From NCBI RefSeq assembly GCF_030272615.1, contig NC_081415.1, forward strand, positions 230,910,803 to 230,974,802: DNA of 64,000 nt. The letters are read 5' to 3'. Below the pieces are notes generated by a model, which ran no database searches, was not told where the DNA came from, and was given only the letters and a program-made list of their open reading frames with translations. Position numbers and translations under genes: made by a program. This stretch comes from Cryptomeria japonica. Taxonomy: Eukaryota; Streptophyta; Pinopsida; Cupressales; Cupressaceae. Shown in pieces: positions 47,411 to 58,248 of the stretch; position 1 is the first letter of the stretch; each line of letters begins with the position of its first letter.

Positions 47411-47807
47411 TGTTTGGTGTGGAGCCTGATCAGTCTCCAAGTGGGACATTGTTGATATGTGGCGACTGATCAGCAAAGTACTATACACTCAGCACGTATT
47501 CTCGCCATTTTTGTTGATGAAAACTGACATTGTAATAAAACCCTAAAAAGGTCGACTTTGTTTGTTGCCCTAAAAATGCATGTTATAAGCGGCTGGGATA
47601 CTTAAGGCATTGTAAGGTTAATGTACTATTTTTTCTAGATAATAAGAAAGATTGGATGGTTGTGTATGGTGGAAGTAACCCATTCTGTGTGAACCATGTT
47701 AAATCTTTGTGTTATCTATGTCTTGTTTTATTTCTTTATCTTTTGTATTTAAATCTGCATATAATTGTTAGTTCATATTTGTTTTGGATCTGCTTGAAAC
47801 CCTAACA
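47411..47807 (+). repeat. Copia D 3' LTR
   Basis: It matches the 5' LTR over its length with scattered transitions and a shorter T run. It is followed by the TTAGG duplication. Confidence 0.93.
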
Positions 47808-47812
47808 TTAGG

Positions 47813-48177
47813 AATCCAAATCCAAATGATATGTGGATCTGGAACCTACTTAAATATCAATATATCAAAATGAGATGTTGTCAATCCAAAGACCTATCAC
47901 CTGGCTGATTTGGAAAAAGCTTCAAAGATGGTGATGATGATGGTATAATAATGATGATATGGTTGTTAGCAAATAGGATATTAATATCCTCAAAATAATC
48001 CTACAAATATGCAATTTGGGACTCCAAAACACATGGATGATATGTCTACAAGGTACAAATCTCAAGTAGCTATGTCTAGAAGAAGATGGATGTCATGTTG
48101 CATTAAATCAATAAGGGTTATGGATGTGGTGATGCCAATATATCTAGAAACAATAGGATATGGAGATTGGGCCTTGT
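47813..48177. other. Short AT-rich spacer
   Basis: No gene or element end is recognised. The open stretch at 48009-48209 runs into the next LTR and is not meaningful. Confidence 0.5.
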
Positions 48178-49667
48178 TGTTGGCATATGTGCAGAGCATG
48201 ATGACATGATGATTTTGTATGTTGTCATTGATGTCAATATGTTGAAGTATGAACCAGTATGTTGTAGTAAGCAAACTGGCAAGAGAACTGGTATAATGAT
48301 GTAAACTAGTATTTGTTCAAAGTGAACCGACATGTTGGTATGAGAACCGATAAATGGAATTTTTGTATTGGGGTTTCATTTGGCATGACTACCGGTTGGT
48401 AGTCTCATCTTGAGGGTTTCCGGTTGATGCATTCCAAGATTGAGTGATTCAACCGATGATATCTTGTGATGAGTTAGCATTGTAATGTAGACTAGATAAG
48501 TGTTGCCATGTCAGCCTTGTGCGCATGAAGGATTTCCTTGAGGATCTTGCATGGAGATTGATCCTATCTACCTCCGGAATGTGTGAAGTCTCTGTAAATG
48601 GTGAAGAGCGCATGATGAGTTATCAGCTTCCTGAAGCGGCAAAGAATGAACATTAGAGAATGTCTTGAGATCTATTCAAGACTTGTATTCGATGCAGTGT
48701 GATTAACGGTCAGGATTGAACCGACTAGATTGTAAAACCTAAATGTTTAGGGTTTAGGATTTATGCTATCAACCTATCTATTTCCTATAAGCTCGATGAT
48801 GTTTTTCATTTTGAAATTGTTGGAAAATATTATGTATGTATCCAAGTGAAGAGATACTTGATTATTTCCAGACTGGAGAAGTGTGTTGATACCTGTAGAG
48901 TGTGATTGTAGAAGAGGAGGAGCTAAAGTGGATTTTCCTTGGCATTAAGTGTTGTTATCAGATCAGTGTACTACCTGTTGACTTCTAACCATTTCAACAG
49001 TTGGAAAATCCCTTAATCGGGTAGCTTTAATAGGATTTTGTATAAATCCTTTAACAGGGTGACTCAACTCAATGAGTTCTTCAAATCCTCTTGCGAGCTA
49101 ACCTTTAATAGGGTTCTAACCTTTAACCAGGTATTTAGCCATCCCTTAACTGGGTGATCCCTAGCAGGATCGATTTCTAGCAAAATCTATTGTAAAAGTC
49201 TCTAACCGGACTAGGCTCCTAATAGAGCAGACTTCCAAAGAGTTCAAGAACATCTTGTGGGTATTCATCCCCACCATGGTTTTTCCTAGTTGGGTTTCCA
49301 CATGAAAAATCAGTGTGTCATGTGTGATGCCTTTCATGTGATGGTTTAGTGTTTTATGTCAAACTAGTAAAATATGTTGAACTAGCAGTCATTATATTTT
49401 TTATGATAGATTACTTGTTTATGCATAAGAGTGAAGTGGAAATGAGGTATTAGATTGTATGGAAAGCTAAGGGTTACCAGTTCATGTCTTTCACATTCTC
49501 ACTGTGTTTTACCGGTAGTAATCTAGTTTAGACCGGTGTTAGTGCTTGCCAGTCAAAGTGTAGCGTTTGCAGCCAAACCGGTTCAGGAAAAGTGTTTTTG
49601 CTTGTACTGATTCACCCCCCCCCCTCTCAATACCAGTTGGTACTAACTATTCATCATTAACTTATCA
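48178..49667 (+). repeat. Copia A' 5' LTR
   Basis: It is 1,490 bp, starts TGTTGGCATATGTG and ends AACTTATCA. Block order matches the copia A LTR, with fewer intact ACCGGT motifs and the C-rich ATTCACCCCCCCCC motif near the end. Confidence 0.88.
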
Positions 49668-49681
49668 ATTGGTATCAGAGC
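49668..49681 (+). promoter_or_regulatory. Copia A' primer-binding site
   Basis: ATTGGTATCAGAGC follows the LTR end, in the intact form of the site that has one change in copia A. Confidence 0.88.
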
Positions 49682-49738
49682 ACCTTCCAGGTCCTCTGTG
49701 TTGTAAGCTTAACCACTTGAGGAAAAGATCCTATTCTA

Positions 49739-50915
49739 ATGATGAAGAGGGAAGGTCCAAAGTTCAATAGAGACAACTTTAAAATATGGAAGGACAGAAT
49801 GAAGATAAACATCAGAAGCATGGGTGCTCAACATTGGAGCTATGTTGAGAATGCTTATGTTAGCCCTACCAGTACTCTCACCGATGATCACAAGAGAGAG
49901 ATTCGGGAGAATTGGCAAGTCATGGAAGCCCTAATCAATAGTTTATCTAATATTGAGTTTATTGATGTTCAGGATAAAGAGAATCCCAAAGAAGTATGGG
50001 ATGCTCTTGAGAATATCTATGGTGGTGATGAACATGTGAAACAAGCTAAGGAAGAGAGCCTTAGGGGAAAGTTTGAAGACATGTAGATGGTTGAAGGAGA
50101 GACCATTCAACAATAGGGAATAAGAATCAAAACTGTTGTTGGAGACATCAAGAGTGCAAGTGGTAAAATAGAAGATTCCACTATTGTTAGCAAAGTCTTG
50201 AGATCCTTATTACCGGTCTATGCAATAATGGTTGCTTCTATTCAGGAGTTGAGGTCTATAGATAAGACAAAGGTATCCCTAGACTCCATCATTGCTAAGT
50301 TGACAACTTATGAGCTAAATAATTATGATGGTAGTATTCAGAAGACTAAATCAGCCTTTAGAGCATCTGTTGCACCATCTAGAAAGGGAAAAGAAGCTAG
50401 TACCAGTGGTGAGCCAAGACAAAGTAGAGAAATGGATGATGAGGAGATCTTGATGGCATTTGAACCTCTTCTTGCCAAGAGACTTCCTAAGGGAATCGGT
50501 AAATACAGAGGTAAGCTCCCTTTGAAATGATTTTCTTGCAATAGCATAGGACACATTACTGTAAATTGTCCTAATGGTGATAATAAGGACAAACTGGAAA
50601 GGTTCAAGAAGTTCAAAGGAGGAAACTGGAGAAACTATTTTGTAGCAGTTGATGAAGGTGTCAATGATGAGGAATCAGAAGATGAAGAAAGTGAAGACAT
50701 TATGTTTATAGCAGTTAAGGAAGATGTGTCAGACAAGAAGGCTCTTGTCTCCTGCTTTGATAATTCCAAAGAATGGATTATTGATAGTGGTTGTTCTCAC
50801 CATATGACTGGTGACCGGAGTAATTTTCTACCTCTGGAAGAGCATGATGGTGGTGTGGTTCATTTTGGTAATGATGCACCATGTATGGTAAAAGGCAGAG
50901 GGTCCATCTCTTTGT
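49739..50915 (+). pseudogene. Copia A' gag and protease, truncated
   Basis: It starts MMKREGPKFNRDNF and stays in one frame to the breakpoint, with stops near 50084, 50117 and 50528. The first replaces Trp and lies where copia A still has Trp. The third replaces the first Cys of the zinc knuckle (then FSCNSIGHITVNC). The protease DSGCSHHMTGD (about 50783) keeps its catalytic Asp, unlike copia A. The frame then runs into antisense E sequence and means nothing past about 50915. Confidence 0.88.
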
Positions 50916-51931
50916 ATTGGTTGTCTTTCTGCTTGTTATCTCGGTACTCACTCTTTTCACTAGACTCTTTGTCAGGACAGTTAGAAGCCATATGTCCTAT
51001 CTTATCACAATTGAAACATTTTAAAGGTAGCTTTCCTTTATACTTACCTTTTCCTCTCTATAACCTTCTAGCTAATAATGCTTCAAACTCTTCTTTCTTC
51101 TTGATTTCCTCATATAGTTTGTGCACTTCTTCCATGTTCTTATGAAATCTTTCACTTGTTCCACTATGATTCCCTTTAGAGTACTTACTCATTCTATCAT
51201 TGTAATCATCATATTCACTAATATGAAAAGAACTGAATGCAGATTCTACTTTATTTATCGAAGACCCACTATTATCAAAATTACTTAACTCAAATGCATG
51301 TAGCTTACCAATAGTAGCATCCAAAGAAACTGGCATGTTAGGTACAGACCTCAATTCATTGATTGCAGAGACTCGAGTAGCATAAGCTGGTAGAATGGTT
51401 CTTAACAACTTACTTGTTACATCCTTTTCTTCAATAGTTCCACCCGCTCCTTTAATTTGATTGACAATCTCCTTTAGTCTTGTACTGTATTGGGTTATGT
51501 TCTCACCTTCATTCATTCTCATGGATTCAAGTTGTCCTCTTAGACTATCTACTTTTTCTCTTTGAACATGTTCATCACCTCCATACACAGATATGAGCTT
51601 AGTCCACATTGCTTTTGCATAATTACAACCTTCTAGATCATTAAACTCTAAGTTGGTCAATGCTAATGTTATTTCAATCATAGCTTGAATATGTTCTTGC
51701 TTTGCCTTTATCTCTTCCAAGGTCATTGGGTTGGTGCTCGGTGCAATGTAATCATTCTCTAGATAATATGTTGCATATTATCCAATTCTTGATAGATGCA
51801 GCTTCATCCTTTTCTACTATGTGGAGAAACTTGACTTGTTCAGCTTCAGTGCATCCCTTTTATATATCTTCGGATCTTTGCCTCAAGTACCTTTAAACTT
51901 TTCTTTCGAAGTCCAAATCTCTGATACCAAT
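50916..51931 (-). pseudogene. Copia E2: gag fragment, minus strand, truncated
   Basis: Reading leftward from the primer-binding site (ATTGGTATCAG, complement at 51921-51931), the gag frame covers 51726-51058 (MTLEEIKAKQEH...EALLARRL). It then runs through the zinc-knuckle region and stops at the junction with copia A' at about 50915. It is nearly identical to the gag of E1 (56635-55800). Both share the same in-frame TAA early in gag (complement at 51778-51780 here, 56677-56679 in E1), so both derive from one already damaged copy. Little besides gag remains. Confidence 0.85.
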
Positions 51932-52134
51932 TGTAAGTTCTGATACTTAATTTAAAGTATAGATGCCAATAGCTAACAATATGAGAGGGGGGGGTGAATC
52001 ATACAAACTTAATCTTCCATAAAATCAACATATTCAACCTCGGTAACTTATACTTAGCAATATAACCAAAAACTGCTAAACATGCAAACTCATAAACACA
52101 TAATCATCATAACACTCATACTGTAATGCCAACA
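51932..52134 (-). repeat. Copia E LTR shared by E1 and E2 (203 bp)
   Basis: On the minus strand it starts TGTTGGCATTACAG right after the polypurine tract AAAGGGGGAGAT and ends GAACTTACA right before ATTGGTATCAGAG. It is the 3' LTR of E1 and also the 5' LTR of E2. The ATTCACCCCCCCCTCTCAT motif is present. A second, interrupted copy is at 56831-56995. Confidence 0.88.
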
Positions 52135-52598
52135 ATCTCCCCCTTTGGCATTGATGGCAAAACCAATAATTAAATGGTAATACCAACAAGATATTCAAAT
52201 TGATTCAGATTCAAATTGCTGTAAGACTTCTCCTATTATCCTTGAGCTGCTAAAATCTTCTAAAGTCTTCTCCCTTTTCAATCTTCTCCCCCTGTCCTCA
52301 ATCTTCTGATATTTTCATCATTCAGGGCTTTACCATTTAGTCAACCATTTAGTCTTGCAACCATTTAGTCTTCTCCCCCTTTGACAACAATACCAAAAAG
52401 TAAAAGAACTAAATCATGATTTCTTCCTCTGTGAAGTGATTTGCCTTGCTATGCATCATCTCAGTCTCGGTCAGAGCAACTTGTCTCTATTCACTATTTT
52501 CTGCACACCTTTAGAAAATTTTCTAAAGTGCGTAATCAACATCAATCCACACATAATAATTTGTAGATTCATCGAATTGATGCTTTCATCGAACTCGG
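52135..52598 (-). other. Copia E1 3' untranslated tail
   Basis: This is non-coding and carries several complements of AAAGGGGGAG or similar (near 52139, 52288 and 52374). Multiple polypurine-like runs before the 3' LTR are also seen in copia B. Confidence 0.65.
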
Positions 52599-55500
52599 TC
52601 AGTGAATAGAAGATAGGGGTAGGACCCCTAACTTGCTTCTAAGATACTCAAAAGTGTCCCTTGGCAATGGCTTTGTGAAGATGTCTGCTAATTGCTCCTT
52701 TGAATTGATGTATTCCAACACAAATTTCTTCTCTTGAACTTCTTCTCTGAGATAATGATACTTTATAGATATATGCTTTGTCTTAGAGTGCATTACTAGA
52801 TTCTTTGAAATGTTAATGGCGCTAGTATTATCACAGAATATAGTTACTGGCTCGGTAACTTTCTCATTTATACCTTCCAACAGTTATTTGATCCATGCTA
52901 TATTGGTACAATTCAATGCTGCAGCAACATATTCAGCTTCTATTGTTGACTGTGAGATACATCCTTATTTCTTGCTAAGCCAACTCACTAGTCTTTCTCC
53001 TAAAAAGAAAGCTCCACCACTTGAGCTTTTCCTATCATCTATGTTGCCTGCCCAATCAGCATTAGTATAAACTTTTAAATCAAAATCATTCTTCTTTTCA
53101 TATACTAAGCCATAATCTTCAGTGCCTCTCAGGTATCTAAAAATTCTCTTGATTGTTGTCATATGTGTTTCCTTGGGATCTACAGAGAATCTTGCTACAA
53201 TACCTACTGCATGTGCTATATCCGGTCTACTATGCACAACATATTGCAATTTTCTAATCATATATCGGTAAAGTGTCTCATCAACAGATGCATATTCATC
53301 ATTCTTTGATAGTTCATAGTTAGTAGTCATAGGAGTACTTACTGGTTTAGAATCCTCCATTCCAAATTTCTTCAAGATTTCCTTTATGTACTTGGATTGA
53401 GTAATGAAAATCTCATCTTTCATTTGCAGTATCTGTAAACCTATAAAATACTTTATCTCACCGATTAGTGACATCTCAAATTCTTTGCACATTTCATTTC
53501 CAAAATTATTGCATAAGGAGTCATTACCACAAAATATAATGTCATCAACAAATATGGCTGAGATCGGTATTCCATTGTCCTCATCTTTCTTCATGTACAT
53601 GTTGTTGTTTTCACTTGTCCTTATAAAACCATTCTTGATCAAGTAAGAGTGCAATCTCTCATACCATGCTCTAGGTGCTTGTTTTAGACCATATAAAGCT
53701 TTGTTCAGTTTGCATACCTGATCTTTACTCTTGTCTTCAACAAATCCTTCAAGTTGTTCTATATAAACTTCTTCTTCTAGTATACCATTCAAAAATGCAG
53801 ATTTAACATCCATTTGATATACCTTGAAATTTTTGAAAGCAGCATATGCCAACAATGTTCTTACTCCCACAAGTCTCACCATAATCTATTCCTTCTTCTT
53901 GAGCATAACCTTTGCAAACTAGTCTTGCTTTGTTGCGAATGACCTCACCTTTTTCATTTAGCTTGTTTCTAAAAATCCACTTAGTACCGATTATATTTTC
54001 GTCCTTCGGTCTTGGGATCAGTGTCCATGTGTCATTCTTCTTGATTTGATCAATCTCTTCTGTCATAGCATTTACCCAATCTTCACTATTAAATGCCTCT
54101 TTCACTATTCTCGGTTCAAACTCAAATATTAGACATGTGTTCTGTCTCAGTTTGTTTCTTGTCATCACTGGATCATCCTTATCTCCTATAATCTGACTTG
54201 ATGCATGATGTCTTCTGACATATTTGGCTAATATAGGCTCGGTAGGTTCTGTATGATCTTCTTCATCACTTGGTAATTGGACATTATCTTCATTTTCTTT
54301 AGCAGCTTTCTCGATAGGACTTCTCAGTTGAACATAAACAAATTCTTCATAATCTTCTGGTTCTTTGGAATTTCCTTCATCATTTCTTTCTGCAAATTCA
54401 TCAATTTTCACATTTGCACTTTCTACTATTTTGTTAGATGATTCGATCAAACATTTAAATGCTTTACTTCTAGAAGAATAACCAAGAAATGTTCCTTCTT
54501 CACTTTTCTGATCAAACTTTCCATTTCTGTCATCTTTGTGAACATAGCATCTACTTCCAAAGATTTTAAAATAACTTACATCAGGTTTCTTGTCATACCA
54601 GATCTCATATGGTGTCTTCATAGTTCCTTTCTTCAGTTGAACTTAGTTCAGGGTGTAAACTGCAGTGTTGATTGCTTCTCTCCAAAATGTTTGAGGTACC
54701 CTCTTTTCTATCATCGGGGTTCTTGCACAATCCACAATTGATCTATTTCTTCTCTCGGCTATCCCATTTTGCTGAGGTGTTCTCAGTGCATATAGTTGCC
54801 TTTTTATACCATGATCATTGCAGAATAAGTTAAATTCATCAGAAGTGAACTCTCCTCCTCTATCAGATCTAAGACATTTCAGCTATCTTCTTGTTTCATT
54901 TTCAACTCTTGCCTTGTACCTTTTAAACATTTGAAAAACTTTTGATTTTTCTTTTAAAAATATGACTGACATCATCCTTGAGTAATCATCCACAAATAAT
55001 ATGAAATATTTATCACCATAATAACTTTGAACTTTCATAGGACCACAAAGATCAGTGTGTACTAGATCAAAAATTCCTTTAGAAGTGTAGGACTTACTTG
55101 TAAATCTTGATCTTGTCATCTTACCCATCTGGCATCCTCGACACATAGCATTCTCAGGTTTTTCCAGACTCAGTAGACCTCTTACTTAGTGCTTCTTACT
55201 TATTTTGATCAGATTATCAAAATTTACATGACAAAACCTTTTATGCCATAACTAGGTATCATCTATCTTAGCATAAAGACACTTTTTCCGAGTTGATTCA
55301 AGATGAAATGTATTACCTTTTGTTTGTGTCCCGGTAGCAGCTAACTTTCCATGCTTGTCATGAACTTTGACAATTCCTTTCTAAAATTCTATTCGGTATC
55401 CTGTATTGTTTAGCTATGCTACACTCAACAAATTGTATTTCAATCCTTCAACCCAGTATACATCATCACATTTAGCATTGTCAAGAAGTGTTATAGATCC

Positions 55501-56700
55501 TTTACCTTTCACCGGACATGGTGCATCATTACCAAATCTTACATAGCCTCCATCATAGTCTTCTAATTTAACAAACTTGTGTTTATCACCTGTCATATGA
55601 TGTGAGCATCCACTATCTATGATCCAAGAATCGTTATAATTTATGTGAGATATTAGGGCTTTTTCTTCATACCTTTCTTCATCATATCCATCTTTAATAG
55701 CCACATAAACAACTTTGTCTGCATCAGTTTCATCAGATTTGTCATTGTTGGATTCCTCATCAGCTGCTAGACATGTCTTTCTATCTCTCCTTCTAAAGTC
55801 TCGGTGTCCTCTATATTGGTTATCTTTCTGCCTGTTATCTCGGTACTCTCTCTTTTCACTAAACTCTTTGTCAAGACAGTTAGAAGCCATATGTCCTATC
55901 TTATCACAATTGAAACATTTTAAAGGTAGCTTTCCTTTATACTTACCTTTTCCTCTCGGTAACCTTCTGGCTAATAATGCTTCAAACTCTTCTTGCTTCT
56001 TGATTTCCTCATACAGTTTGTGCACTTCTTCCATGTTCTTATGAAATCTTTCACTTGCTCCACTATGATTCCCTTCAGAGTACTTAGTCATTCTATCATT
56101 GTAATCATTAGATTCACTAATATGAAAAGAACTAAATGCAGATTCTACTTTATTTACCGAAGACCCACTGTTATCAAAATTACTTAACTCAAATGCATGT
56201 AGCTTACCAATAGTAGCATCCAAAGAAACTGGCATGTTAGGTACAAACCTCAATTCATTGATTGTAGAGACTCAAATAGCATAAGCTGGTAGAAGGGTTC
56301 TTAACAACTTACTTGTTACATCCTTTTCTTCAATAGTTCCACCTGCTCCTTTAATTTGATTGACAATCTCCTTTAGTCTTGTACTGTATTGGTTTATGTT
56401 CTCACCTTCATTCATTCTCATGGATTCAAGTTGTCCTCTTAGACTATCTACTTTTTCTCTATGAACTTGTTCATCACCTCCATACATAGATATGAGCTTA
56501 GTCCACATTGCTTTTGCATAATTACAACCTTCTAGATCATTAAACTCTGAGTTGGTCAATGCTGATGTTATTTCAATCATAGCTTGAATATGTTCTTGCT
56601 TTGCCTTTATCTCTTCCAAGGTCATTGGGTTGGTGCTCGGTGCAATGTAATCATTCTCCAGATAATATGTTGCATATTATCCAATTCTTGATAAATGCAG
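52599..56700 (-). pseudogene. Copia E1 gag-pol polyprotein, lightly decayed
   Basis: Gag lies at 56700-55900, with the TAA at 56677-56679 and a stop near 56270. The zinc knuckle CFNCDKIGHMASNC is near 55917-55876, and the protease DSGCSHHMTGD is near 55622-55580, with the catalytic Asp kept. The integrase zinc end (CRGCQMGK, about 55140) is followed by the core (HTDLCGPM), open to 54883, and the C-terminal part from 54621. RT starts in the same frame ([14 protein letters not shown], about 53930). A frameshift near 53880 leads into [20 protein letters not shown] (about 53820) and FVDDIIFCG (about 53556). RNase H has a stop near 52962, then CDNTSAINISKN and ADIFTKPLPRD, ending at 52599. It is the best preserved copia pol in the window. 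Confidence 0.9.
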
Positions 56701-56830
56701 CTTCATCCTTTTCTGCCATGTGGAGAAACTTGACTTGTTCAGCTTTGGTGCATCCCTTTTATATATCTTCGGATCTTTGCCTCAAGTACCTTTAAACTTT
56801 TCTTTCGGAGTCCAAATCTCTAATACCAAT

Positions 56831-56995
56831 TGTAAGTTCTGATACTTGATGTAAAGTACAGATGCCAATAGCTAACAATATGAGAGGGGGGGGGTGAATC
56901 ATACAAACTTAATCTTCCATAAAATCAACAGATTCAACCTCGGTAACTTATACTTCAGCAATATAACCAAAAACTGCTATACATGTGTAGCGTCC
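56831..56995 (-). repeat. Copia E1 5' LTR, interrupted by element G
   Basis: It matches 51932 onward for about 165 bases, to AAACTGCTATACATG. Element G starts next. ACATG (56991-56995) should be the left target duplication of G. Confidence 0.87.
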
Positions 56996-57188
56996 TAAAA
57001 TTGCGACACTTGCAATTTCGACTGCATTTTGGTCTTCACGATGGCGACGCAACACGCAACCTGAATGGAGACCCTGAAACTTGCTCATGACACTGAAAAC
57101 TGCATTTTTCAAGCACCTTGGCCTGAACCTCCTTGCACCCTGTTGTCCCAGGAGGTGGGACCAGAGCGCCCAGTGCCCTGGTCCTTCA

Positions 57189-57215
57189 GGACCAGGGCGC
57201 CCAGCGCCCTGGTCC
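57189..57215. repeat. Perfect 12-bp-arm GC hairpin in G LTR
   Basis: GGACCAGGGCGC (57189-57200) and GCGCCCTGGTCC (57204-57215) are exact inverted repeats around CCA. A decayed version lies just upstream (57156-57184). The same unit is tandemly repeated in the F LTRs. Confidence 0.88.
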
Positions 57216-57337
57216 CTGGGTCCTATTTTGGGCCCGGTCTCCTAAGGGGTCTCGGGTCTTTTTGTTTGCAAATTGGAAATTAACTTTCCTGGTCGGCCTA
57301 AGGTCGGGAAAATCAGTCTATCAGCCCTAAATGACAA

Positions 57338-57348
57338 GTATATAAACT
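57338..57348 (+). promoter_or_regulatory. TATA-like promoter element in G LTR
   Basis: AGTATATAAAC is followed by a C/T-rich stretch, about 340 bases into the LTR. This is a plausible start-site region for the G transcript, inferred from sequence only. It would place the tandem hairpins upstream of the transcript start in G. Confidence 0.5.
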
Positions 57349-57826
57349 ACATTTTTCTCTCTCATTTGGACATAACACATACATGATGAAAAAGGCATGG
57401 AAACTATACTCAAGCATTCAAGCATTCAAGCATTCAAGCATTCCTTCTAAGTCTCCATTCAAGGCTAAGTGTTGCATTCAAGATAAGGATTCAACCATTA
57501 AAGAGGAGATCACATACTACATGCTACATACAACATACTACTACAACATACAACATACAACATCTAAACCTTCGCACATAAGGATACAAACATCCTTAGA
57601 ACAAGGTATTAGTACTTGTTTTATAGTCATTTACATTTACAGCTCTTGCTCATTTCTTGGTTAATTCCAAAACCGAGGTTTAACCTAAAGGCAAACCCCT
57701 AATCCCTAACCCCCCAATCGTCTTCGCTTTTCTGTGTGTAGGTTGCAGGTACGCGGCTGAAATTGAAGATCTAGAATCCTTGTGCAGAGACGAACAGATC
57801 CCCCTTCGTTTCGCGGATTTTTCGGA

Positions 57827-57853
57827 GGACCGTGGCGCCGGGCGCCATCGTCC
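57827..57853. repeat. GGACC-type hairpin module 1 of element G
   Basis: GGACCGTGGCGCC and GGCGCCATCGTCC form an imperfect inverted repeat, followed by CGACGACTTTTGCTCAAATT. It is homologous to 6356-6386 and 12936-12966 in F. Confidence 0.75.
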
Positions 57854-58232
57854 CGACGACTTTTGCTCAAATTTGCAGGACAGCATCGTATCGACATTTT
57901 ACTGCTAATTCCAGGTCCGCAGCTTCATACTATATTCCTATCTCAGTTTATAAGTGAATCTTTATCACTTTCTATGCATGCTTAGCTTAATTCTCCTATC
58001 AACATTCTTTATGAAAGAGGGTAGCCTTGTTGTCTTAACCCTTGAAACACATTTAGCATCCAATCTTGCATTGCGTGGGATTGGATCTTGTGGGTTTCAA
58101 CCCCTCTTTTGAATGTAAAGTCTCTCCCCTAAGTGAAAACCATCGAATCCTAGCGAACCTCCCTTCTCTCTCCTCGGAGTTGGAAGAGGGGAGAACAACT
58201 AGGGTTCGATCGCGATTTTCCGCTTTACATTT

Positions 58233-58248
58233 TGGTGAACCCGACGTG
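58233..58248 (+). promoter_or_regulatory. Element G primer-binding site
   Basis: TGGTGAACCCGACGTG follows the LTR after TTT and differs from the F site at one base. The tRNA is not assigned. Confidence 0.82.

Larger units (their letters stand above)
43013..47807 (+). mobile_element. Copia D: compact complete Ty1-copia retrotransposon
   Basis: LTRs of 402 bp (43013-43414) and 397 bp (47411-47807) start TGTTTGGTGTGGAGCC and end CCCTAACA. The target duplication TTAGG lies at 43008-43012 and 47808-47812. A primer-binding site and polypurine tract (CAAGTGGGAGAT, before 47411) are in place. The interior encodes a Copia polyprotein in one reading order, with numerous stops and a frameshift. At 4.8 kb it has the size and layout of a TNT1-like element. 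The C-rich motif of the A, B and E LTRs is absent. Confidence 0.94.
48178..50915 (+). mobile_element. Copia A': 5' fragment of an A-family copia element
   Basis: It has a complete 5' LTR (48178-49667), primer-binding site, gag and protease colinear with copia A, then ends abruptly in the post-protease region at about 50909-50918. There the sequence switches to the minus strand of copia E. No integrase, RT or 3' LTR follows. It is a rearranged fragment, not a 5'-truncated insertion. Confidence 0.88.
51932..56995 (-). mobile_element. Copia E1: nearly complete minus-strand Ty1-copia element, 5' LTR cut by element G
   Basis: In minus-strand order: a partial 5' LTR (56995-56831), a primer-binding site (complement of ATACCAAT at 56823-56830), gag, protease, integrase, RT, RNase H, a polypurine tract at about 52135-52148 and the 3' LTR. 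Element G begins at 56996, inside the 5' LTR, so the last ~40 bases of that LTR lie beyond G and outside the window. The size of about 5.1 kb is typical of copia elements. Confidence 0.88.
56996..58229 (+). repeat. Element G 5' LTR
   Basis: Its first ~28 bases match the F LTR start with a few changes. It holds two hairpins (57156-57184, decayed; 57189-57215, perfect arms), a TATA-like AGTATATAAAC (57338-57348), a short ATTCAAGC/CATTCAAG tandem run near 57412-57442, and the GGACCGTGGCGCC hairpin (57827-57853). It ends CGCTTTACA. Confidence 0.87.

Noticed and set aside
57189-57215. GC hairpin as a rho-independent transcription terminator
   Set aside because: The window is plant nuclear DNA, and no T run follows. 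A structural role in the retroelement RNA or DNA is more plausible.
57065-57330. Two overlapping plus-strand frames in the G LTR
   Set aside because: They span the GC hairpins and stop at random; no start context or protein similarity supports them.
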